From Blastobasis lacticolella (taxonomy: Eukaryota > Arthropoda > Insecta > Lepidoptera > Blastobasidae): a DNA stretch of 64,000 nt. This document shows positions 56,211 to 64,000 of the stretch, one piece after another. Under the pieces are notes generated by a model. It did no database searches and was not told the origin of the DNA. It saw only the letters and a list, made by a program, of their open reading frames with translations. The DNA lies in the NCBI GenBank assembly GCA_905147135.1, contig LR990048.1, positions 15,546,563 through 15,610,562 on the forward strand, written 5' to 3'. Position numbers and translations under genes: made by a program. Numbering within the stretch: position 1 is the stretch's first letter; each line of letters opens with the position of its first letter.

Positions 56211-56902
56211 AATAACCCCCAAGTACTGTCGACGGATCGCCACTCTATGTAACACGTCTAATGCGGAAGGCAATAGAAATAACCAAATACAATAATTTTA
56301 ATAGTGGAAACGATGCGAGTAACAATGGTAGTGGTTCGAGAACTCATAGTGAGGGCAATCGTTGAATCCGAAAGAGGGCGGACAGATATTATGACCAACT
56401 TCATAAGGCGGCACCATACGCGTGACCATGACGCATGTAACTGCGACGAAATTTCGAGGTAAAAACAATACTGACCGTGGTAACAAACCCGATAATATGT
56501 GTGATGAAAGTGTAGTGTTATTAACCAAATTCTTAAAGCCTATAAGAATAAACAGTAATGATCAACTTTAATGTGTCTTGAAAAATGTTATTGGGCTTCT
56601 TTCATTTGTTTCTTGTGGTATCTGTAATAATAATAATATGACTATAATATAAAATATTAAGACTAATGCAATTACTACATTTGACTAAATACAATACAAA
56701 GTTCAAAAGCAAAAAGCGTGAGAGCAAATTAAACTGGATTTTTTTTCCATGAAATTAGGTCTATTTTATATTTCCTAAGAATATCTTCAAAATAAATAGA
56801 TATTCCTATATAGGAAAATTGCAATAATATATCCCAACGTATCAAAAACCAACAGAAATTTATTCTTGTTTTTGTTAGTTTTTTAATTGTCCGCACAAAA
56901 AA
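56211..56902. other. Nothing recognised
   Basis: No supported feature; aaaaagcgtgagagcaa at about 56710 recurs at 56986. Confidence 0.4.
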
Positions 56903-57280
56903 GGGTAGGGTAGGTGTGGGATAGGTGTAGGGTAGGTATAGGGTAGGTGTTATGCGCTGATTATATTTGACTAAATTCAGAAGCAAAAAGCGTGAGAGCA
57001 ATACAAAGTGAAATGTATTGCTCATTACATAAGGTCAATTTTCATATCACGGCTTGTGAAAAGCGGAGTGACACGTAACATAATATAAGTGATGCTTCTG
57101 AATTTAGTTACTCAATTTAGTCAAATGTAATAAGCGCATGTGGTAGGTGCAGATGTATGGTAGACGTAAGATAGGTGTAGGGTAGGCGTACGGTAGGCGT
57201 AGGGTAGGTGTAGGGTAGGGTAAGTGTAGAGTAAGGTTGATAGGACGCCACGCGAATGGAGTTGCGCCGGGCCCACTAGT
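56903..57280 (+). mobile_element. Helitron-like end with expanded GGGTAGGTGTA repeats
   Basis: Ends cacgcgaatggagttgcgcc then gggcccaCTAGT (57276-57280), a diverged form of the 18024 end. Upstream, variants of ggtaggtgtag are tandemly repeated at 56903-56952 and 57140-57235, apparently an expansion of the gtaggcgtacg word found before the hairpin at 17985. Confidence 0.55.
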
Positions 57281-58011
57281 ACTATGTATAAATAGATGAC
57301 CTCTTGCACACCAGTATTAGGGAGAACGGCTAGTATTGTTCACCGGTGCGCCCGCGCCGTACTAGTTTTGCGACGCTTATTTGCATGTTATTTAACTAGA
57401 TGGTACCTACTATGCAGGACTTTAATAATACTATACTGATTACCGCATGTTTTAGACATAATTTTATTAAAAATTATAATAAAGTTATTTGCAATCTTAC
57501 ATGTTACACTCGTTGCTTGCTGCAGTGGGCGACGACGTATAGGACGGCGAGGTACTGAAGTTCGAGCTGCATTACGATAAAGAGCTACTTTTTATATTGT
57601 AGTAGATGTTAAAAAAGACGTATTTTCTTCATAATTTGTAAATAAACTGCAATAAATAGGATACAGTCAACACATGTTTATTAAAGTGTAATTATTTAAA
57701 TTATGAATAGCCTCAGAGCGTCGGTTGCCGCCATGCCGCCGTCAGTCATCCCATCCGCTATACGTCTCAAGGCGAGACATGGGATGAAAGCAGAAAAAGA
57801 ATATACGTTCTCGAGTAGTGTTGTTAGCGTGATAAAAGTGGTTTTAAGCTGATTCACTGTAATCATTACGGTAATCATCGTCTTTCGGTCAGCTAACTTA
57901 TTAAATTCGAGATTAATAACTTTCAGAATTATCTAGGAACAACCTATATTATGTGATTCATAGCTATATAATATTTATTTGTTTTCAAATTTGGTAATTC
58001 ATGTTTTGGAA
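57281..58011. other. Nothing firmly recognised
   Basis: A short exon-like piece at 57536-57590 was rejected because of an in-frame stop (see rejected list). Confidence 0.4.
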
Positions 58012-58372
58012 GGTCATCATCATCGTTCTAGAGCTTATCCCGGCCTCTGCCAAGGTCCGCTTTCCTACCCATTCTTCTCCACTTCGCCCAGTCTTCGGCA
58101 TACACGCGTCGACTACTCTTGCATCCGAGTCAGCGATATCAATTCATCGCTTCTTGGGTCGCCCACGGGTCCACTTTCCTGATACCAGCAGGTTCAGGTA
58201 CCTATTTCCCACGTATCTCTAAGGCTTACGCAACACATGACCAAACCAGCGTAGACGAGCCTCCTTGATCTTGTCTGCGATATCCCTCACGCCAAGGCTG
58301 CCACGGATGTATTCATTACGTTCTCGATCGAGCCGCGTAACTCCGCACATGCACCGCGTTGTGAAAGGTAAT
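58012..58372 (-). pseudogene. RTE LINE C-terminus and 3' end
   Basis: Minus-strand peptide GVTRLDRERNEYIRGSLGVR, then DIADKIKEARLRWFGHVLRK and, after a stop, GRPKKR; 3' end at the left with a (GAT)n tail. Better preserved than 48-865. Confidence 0.8.
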
Positions 58373-58560
58373 GAAAACTATTTGGGTGTTCATTAAAACA
58401 CTTGGAAGGTAATCACGTACCATTAGTATTTAACATTGTCTAACCGCAACCATTGACTAGTCGGTTGGTGAAATTTTCTGTGAAATCTTCAAGATTACCC
58501 CAGAATATTTTTGGTGTTCTCCAGGCAGATTAGCCCAGCGGGGGGAGTGTGATATCTTAT
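58373..58560. other. Spacer, nothing recognised
   Basis: Flanks the large palindromic element; holds no feature. Confidence 0.4.
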
Positions 58561-60462
58561 TGACATTTGTTCCATTCCCATTATTTTCCCAGTGCCCCTT
58601 TTTTCAATGCTTTACCAGTAGCGTAATTTCTATTCCAGTTTTTCCGCATTCCTTAATTTTGCCAGTAGCGCAATTTCCAATCGCATTTTTCCCCGTTCAT
58701 GACTTTTACAACAATGAATTTCTATTCTCTACAAATTTTTCTTCAGCAGATTTCCCCAGTTGTAATTACCAGAAACGTGGACCAGAATAAGGACGCTGGT
58801 TTAGGTCGTATTTTTGAACCGTTTTTATTACATTCGTATGTGAATTAGCTACCTATATTTTTCACACTCGTCGCAATTGGAGCCACAAGTGTGTAAGAGA
58901 TAGGTAGCTAATTCGCATCCGAATTTAATTCAAACAGTTCAAAAATACGGTGACAGGAAAAGAACAAAGTCCAGGTTTAGGTCCAGGCGCAGATCCAGGA
59001 GCCGCATTTTTAACCCGTTCTGATTACAGTCGTATGCGAAGAAGCTACCTATGTTTTTCACACTCGTTGCAGTTTGTCATAAGTGTGAAAGATATAGGTA
59101 GCTAATTTGCATACAAATTCAATTCGAACGGTTCAAATATGCGGCGCAAGGACAAGATCAAGGACCAGGCCCAGAAAAAAGTCCAGGTCCAGGTCCAGCT
59201 CCAGGCGCAGATCCAGGAGCCGCATTTTTAAACCTTACTGTCTAGATTCGTATGCGAATTTGCTACCTATCTCTTTCATACTCGTTGCAATTTACTACAA
59301 GTTTGAAAGAGACAGGTAGCTAATTCGTCCACGAGTTCAATTCGAAAGGTTCAAATATACGGTGCAAGAAAAGATCAAGGACCAGGACCAGAACAAGGAC
59401 TAGGTCCAGGTCCAGGCGCAGGTCCAGGAGCCGCATTTTTGAACCGTTCTGATTACATTCATATGCAAATTAGCTGTCTATCTCTTTCACACTCAGTGCA
59501 ATTTTCCACAAGTTTGAAAGAGACAGGTAGCTAATTTGCATATGAACTCAATTCGATAGGTTCAAATATACGGTGCAAGGACAAAATCAAGGACCAGGAC
59601 CAGAACAAGGACTAGGTCCAGGTCCAGGCGCAGATCCAGGAGCCGCATTTTTAACCCGTTCTGAGTACATTTGTATGGGAATTAGCCACCTATGTTTTTC
59701 ATACTTGTTGCAATTTATCACAAGTGTGAAAGATATAGGTAGTTAATTCGCATACGAATTCAATTCGAACGGTTCAAATATACGGCGCAAGAACAAGATC
59801 AAGGACCAGAACCAGAACAAAGTCCAGGTCCAGCTCCAGCTCCAGGCTCAGATCCAGGAGCCGCATTTTTAAACCTTTCTGACTAGATTCGTATGCGAAT
59901 TTGCTACCTATCACTTTCACACTCGCTGCAATTTACTACAAGTTTGAAAGAGACAGGTAGCTAATTCTCACACGAGTTCAATTCGAAAGGTTCAAATATA
60001 CGGTGCAAGGACAAGATCAAGGAACAGGACCAGAAGAAGGACCAAGTCCAGAACAAGGACCAGGACCAAAGCAAGGACCAAGACCCGCATTTTTTACCGT
60101 TTGGACTAGATTCGTATGCGAATTAGCTACTTATCTCTTTCACACTCGTCGTAATTTACAACAAGGTTGAAAGAAACAGGTAGCTAAATCACATACTAAT
60201 TCAATTCGAACAGTTCAATAATACGGCGCAAGGACCAAAATAAAGTCGAGGTCCATATACAGGTTTAAGTCCTCCCGGTAATTTCAACTGGGGTAATCTA
60301 CGAAAATTTATAGAGAAGTAAAAATACTTCAATTAAGAAAAATGCAAATGGAAATTACGATAGCGGCACAATTCAGGAATTGGGGAAAACGAGGATGGAA
60401 ATCACGCTACGACTAACTAAAAACTTGGCAAAAAAATGCTCTGGGAAAAAAGGGAATTGTCA
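58561..60462. mobile_element. Foldback-like element, 1.9-kb imperfect palindrome
   Basis: Outer arms (58561-58790 and 60240-60462) are inverted copies: ccccagttgtaattacc (58754) pairs with ggtaatttcaactgggg (60277), agcgcaatttccaatcgcat with atgcaaatggaaattacg, and tgaca...ttccc with gggaattgtca. Between them lie seven hairpins; the midpoint (about 59515) falls in the fourth. Long inverted termini with internal tandem subrepeats are the hallmark of Foldback elements. No transposase frame is present. A target duplication was not found. Confidence 0.72.
58808..60235. repeat. Tandem array of palindromic 211-227 bp units (seven hairpins)
   Basis: The ccgcatttttgaaccgttc word recurs at 59001, 59219, 59430, 59643, 59870 and 60084 (intervals 218, 211, 213, 227, 214). 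Each unit is a hairpin: cgtatgcgaattagctacct and gtgaaagagataggtagct-type arms around a loop of about 15 nt, flanked by gaaccgttc/gaacggttc. Linkers of ggaccagg and ggtccagg words are themselves inverted, so the array is about 14 alternating half-units. Confidence 0.85.
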
Positions 60463-60534
60463 TTCCCTTCCTCAGCCTAAAATTACCATCTTTGCAAATG
60501 TCATTCAGGATGTCATTACCAGTCGTCGTTTTCC

Positions 60535-60628
60535 TTCAGATAGATTAAATTGCCAAATCCTGGATTATGGTCAAGACAGACCCTGGGCTCTCGTGCGCGA
60601 ACACACAACCGGGACAATCCCACCAAGA
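60535..60628 (+). repeat. tRNA-derived SINE 3' part
   Basis: gccaaatcctggattatggt, accctgggctctcgtgcgcg and cacaaccgggacaatccc; head and most of the body absent. Confidence 0.75.
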
Positions 60629-60953
60629 ACTTTCTAATTGGTTGACAAAAGAAAAGCTGACACAACATGTGTGTGACAGACAAATGCGTGAAAAGATTGC
60701 GGTTAGTAAGTATATAGAGGACAAGTACTCTTACTGCTGTCGTTTATTTTAGTTAGATTGACGAACAATAAACATCAGTATTAAATAATTTTATTACATA
60801 CCATGTGTTGACCCTTGGGAATCGGATCTGGGCGTTGGAGACGTTGTCTTATCAGTTGCAGCTGTATGGTTAGCTTCAATATAAAAATAGCTATAACAAA
60901 AATGTAGTCCTGAAAATGTAATACAGAACTGTGGAGCATAGTTTTACGATATA
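60629..60953. other. Nothing recognised
   Basis: No supported feature. Confidence 0.4.
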
Positions 60954-61314
60954 AAAAAGAAAACATCTTAGCGTGAATGTCCCGGTTGTGCTCTCGAGGA
61001 CGAGGGCCTGGGGTCCGCCTTGAACATGATCCAGGATTTGGCGATCAGGTAATTACAATGGAGCGACTACCATCTGACCTCCGTGACCCTGCTATGAGGG
61101 GAACCTGACCAGATTGGATCATGGTTACAAATTCATTTGCCTGAATTTGCAGGTTTCATCACGATGTTTTCCCTCACCCTAAGAGCATCGGTAAGAATTC
61201 AACTAATATACATAACTCAGAAAAGAGTCATTGGTACATGGCTGCAGCGGGATTCGAACCCGGTACCTCTCGCTTACGAGTCGAATACTCAGCCGCCCGG
61301 CCACCGATGCTCTA
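60954..61314 (-). mobile_element. tRNA-derived SINE, full length
   Basis: Complete minus-strand copy with perfect 12-bp duplications TTTTACGATATA (60942-60953 and 61315-61326) and an A-rich tail. Head: agcatcggtggccgggcggc; B-box-like gggttcgaatcccgctg. Confidence 0.92.
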
Positions 61315-61359
61315 TTTTACGATATACTTAGATATAAAATAAATATTCTACGCTAATGG

Positions 61360-61585
61360 ATCAACCAAATACCAACAAACTTTGGATTCGGTGGAAAAAT
61401 GTGCAAAGAAGATAATTTGTGATCCGCAATTGATTCATAGTAAGCTGCAGAGCATCGAACATCGGCATTGGGTTGCACGTCTGTCGGTCACGGTCGGTGC
61501 GTTTGTTCAACCTTTATAATGCGTATGGCTAAGGAATGGAACACGCTACCTGTGAGATGGCCGTCAAGTGCCTGGCTAGTCTATG
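61360..61585 (+). pseudogene. LINE C-terminal remnant with Zenon-type end
   Basis: Encodes YQQTLDSVEKCAKKIICDP and LQSIEHRHWVARLSV (compare LDSVQRRAVRIVDDP in the Jockey-type copy), then gagatggccgtcaagtgcct, the Zenon-type 3' end. Several stops. Confidence 0.6.
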
Positions 61586-62173
61586 CTTTGTCTAAAATAG
61601 GATGATAATTTTGACAGCTCACTAATTGTTAGTCTTTGGCGCACGCCTATGAAGTTTTGTGTTTTTTTTCGGTAAAATGTACTACGGAAAATGTCGTACT
61701 TCATAGACAGGCCCCGCCCCTTTAGTGAAGTACTACGAATAACGAATAACAACAGACAATCGAAAATCGATATTGATATAATATAATCGAATATTTAAAA
61801 TTAACATTTAGGTAACCTTATTATTTTTTTGTAACTAAACTCTTATTTTTTGTTTGGATTTCACCTTAAGAGACCTTTCACAACAACAATTTCGAGTCGC
61901 GCGTATTCTACGTTATAGGATGACTGACCGAATAGAAATACGCACGTGTCATAATCGTCGTTGTAGAAGGGTTTTTAATGTCGTATTAATAAATTATTAA
62001 TTCAGAAGAAAATAAATAGTTTATTTTGTATAATATGTATAGCATAACCATGCAACTATCGATTCCAAGTTCTATGAGAATGATAATCGATAATCGAATA
62101 GATTCATTAACGATTTTACACAACCACATCCCTACTGTGATCTGTCAAAATTATCATCCTATTTTAGACAAGG
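61586..62173. mobile_element. MITE copy B (588 bp)
   Basis: ctttgtctaaaataggatga at the left is matched inverted by tcatcctattttagacaagg at the right, giving inverted ends of about 28 bp that are better preserved than in copy A (39680-40276). Same internal hairpin (acaacaatttcgag / ataatcgtcgttgt). It directly follows the LINE remnant at 61585. Confidence 0.85.
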
Positions 62174-62741
62174 TATAATAAAAATAAACATTGTAAATAG
62201 ATAGCGGGAAGTGGTACATACTCGTATTTGTAATTGTTATGATTAGTTAACACGATGCGTCTTCCGGTACGTGGTCGTCACTCAAGAACTTTACTGTCCT
62301 ATAGGTCATTTGTTGTTGTTTCATCTTCTGTCGGCTATTTGCCCTGCCCACTTTAAGCTGGCAATTCTTCACGCTGGTCGGTGACCTCCAAAATAATGAA
62401 ATTCATTATTAATTAACAACTCCTAGGTCACCTAGAGCATCAGCTCATCAGCGATCACCAGTAATGCCTCCATCGGGCCTATTTTCTGGTGATCTGTTAG
62501 TATATCTGACCCACAAATGGGCAGCAGCCATTGAAAGCATGGGGATAGCCTTAGCGGTCAGCTTAGCATTACATATATCTTCAACCGGGTCTGGCACACA
62601 GCGCTTCTATTGAAGCTTCAATCCTTCTCCGTTGTATAGTAGGTTTAGAATAGAAAGGATAGGACTTTTATGGAAAGATCCAACTTATTTGGTGTTGTCT
62701 GACTTGGACAATTTAAGCCCATAAAATAAAATGCACAACCT
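62174..62741. other. Unassigned, possible old LINE sequence
   Basis: 62510-62535 has cccacaaatgggcagcagcc, reminiscent of the GAT-tailed element; otherwise nothing supported. Confidence 0.35.
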
Positions 62742-63096
62742 AGAAGCGGTGGCCTAGTGGTTAAGGTATCGGAATCGTAAGCGCAAGGTACCGAGGGTTC
62801 AAATCCCACTGCGGCCATGTACCAATGACTCTTTTTGAGTAATGCACATTATTTGAATACTAATCGATAACCTTACGGTGATGAAAATTATCGCGATGAA
62901 ACCTGCGCTTTCAGGCGACTGAATGTGCAACCATGATCCAATCTGGCCGAGTTCCTCTTTTAGCAGGGTTACGGAGGTCAGATGGCAATTGTTCCACTGT
63001 AATTATATGATCTGCCAAATCCTGGATCATGGTCACGGCGGACCCCGGGCCCTCGTGCGCGAGAGCACAACCGGGACATTAATGCCAAGATGACGA
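62742..63096 (+). mobile_element. tRNA-derived SINE, near full length
   Basis: Head agaagcggtggcctagtggt and gggttcaaatcccactgcgg; body ccaaatcctggatcatggtc; end cacaaccgggacattaatgc. Confidence 0.85.
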
Positions 63097-63479
63097 GCTT
63101 TATTGATGAAACAGGGTACGTTACCATTTCCTTAGAGCTTTGTCTAAAGGCGCACTGGGAATTATGTATTATTGTGATGGATGTGTACTTTTTACGGATA
63201 TGTAATCAGTTACATTAGAATAAATACATTAAATATATCAATTATTTGAGAACAATACAATATTGTTTGATTGGTTACAATGACAGCCAACCATAGATTT
63301 ATTGTCAATTTTTCCGTCACTTGACCTCTTTCGTATGATTTATTTGATAAAGCCAGGTTTCCACTGTAATCTGTTTCAACATCACTACATATCATAAAAC
63401 AAAAGTCCCTGTCTGCTTGTTCGCGATAAATTCAAAAACTCCTAAACGGATTTTCATGCGGTTTTATCTGGACAATATA
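63097..63479. other. Nothing recognised
   Basis: No supported feature. Confidence 0.4.
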
Positions 63480-63600
63480 GAAATGGAAAACGTGCTGCCC
63501 ATTTCCCAGCCTACGGAGACTCTGAAACATAAGTCGCCTTATACGACACCCACGAGAGTAAGGGGTTGGTACTATTCTACTCTGCGGGATACCACATAGC
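63480..63600 (-). repeat. GAT-tailed element, 5' half
   Basis: Plus-strand gctgcccatttcccagccta, cgccttatacgacacccacg and actattctactctgcgggat: the reverse complement of the first half of 14775-15034; 3' half missing. Confidence 0.7.
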
Positions 63601-64000
63601 AACACCAAGAGACTAGCATTACCTATATGTATTTATAGCAGTAGAATTTTCCATTCTTGTGAACGGGTTGTGTAGACGGTAGTCGCCGTATGTAGAAAGC
63701 CACAATATCGAGTTAATTTTACAAGCAATGAAATAAGACCATACTAGGATAGGACGACGCGCAGGAGGATCGCCTTCTGTATTAGGCCTCAGAATATTAA
63801 TATGGTTACGTTAAATGGGTTTGGTTTACCGGGTAGACAGCGGACCCGGTTAAAGACTTTAGCCCCGAAGAAAGTCCGCTTGCCCTGCTCTTACTGTAAG
63901 GGAAAAACCAGCATATTCAGACGACTGACTGACAAACCATGATCCAATCAAGTTTTTTGCTCATCTACACTTCTGCCGTAAATACGATTCTGCTTAATCT
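63601..64000. other. Nothing recognised
   Basis: No supported feature up to the window end. Confidence 0.4.

Noticed and set aside
57536..57590. Exon after the acceptor gcttgctgcag
   Set aside because: The most protein-like reading (GEVLKFELHYDKELL) is preceded by an in-frame TAG and no donor follows; possibly a fragment of a retrocopy.
59107..59319. Arg/Ser-repeat protein frame in the hairpin array
   Set aside because: Produced by reading ggaccagg/ggtccagg linker words; no frame persists through the following hairpin.
58808..60235. CRISPR-like array
   Set aside because: Units are over 200 bp, palindromic throughout and without unique spacers, and the genome is eukaryotic.

Overview
The window looks like nuclear DNA of an insect, most likely a moth or butterfly (Lepidoptera). 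It is AT-rich and gene-poor and shows GT-AG introns, a Pol III tRNA gene and no bacterial operon structure. The repeats are of kinds I associate with Lepidoptera: a tRNA-headed SINE, RTE, Jockey and CR1/Zenon-like LINEs, Helitrons ending in CTAGT, and many hairpin-type MITEs. The organism call is inference from repeat style; no species-level marker was seen.

Host genes are few. A tRNA-Gly(GCC) lies at 12714-12784 (-). The best protein-coding region is 27.4-33 kb. An ATG-containing exon at 27406-27554 (+) ends in a GTGAGT donor. A two-exon gene at 28979-29856 (-) encodes a predicted secreted protein of 270 residues. A divergent five-exon gene at 30949-32924 (+) encodes a predicted secreted, probably N-glycosylated protein of 246 residues. 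An exon at 47032-47180 (+), rich in alanine at its start, matches the splice phase of the 27406 exon. If the two are joined, the secreted pair lies inside a 19.5-kb intron. I recognise none of these proteins.

Retroelements fill much of the rest. At 5.9-10.3 kb three events are nested. A SINE whose body has expanded into 70-bp tandem units was split by a DNA transposon (hAT-like by its 8-bp duplication AGTCGTCA), which in turn holds an internally deleted Ty3/Gypsy element. That element has 110-116 bp LTRs, a primer-binding site, a polypurine tract and a 5-bp duplication. Two LINE reverse-transcriptase reading frames are long and open (21144-22880 and 41566-42849, both minus strand). RTE, Zenon and Jockey fragments recur throughout. 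A second short element of about 250 bp, with a GAT-repeat tail and 10-12 bp target duplications, occurs in several copies.

The most unusual structure is at 58561-60462. It is a 1.9-kb imperfect palindrome whose outer arms flank seven hairpins spaced about 211-227 bp apart, which resembles a Foldback transposon. Other hairpin elements are a 597/588-bp MITE pair (39680 and 61586), a MITE with 88-bp inverted termini (55461), a GC-rich palindromic element in two copies (40315 and 46222) and a MITE built on GACCATGGTC (37881). Everything was read by eye, so boundaries of diverged repeats are approximate.
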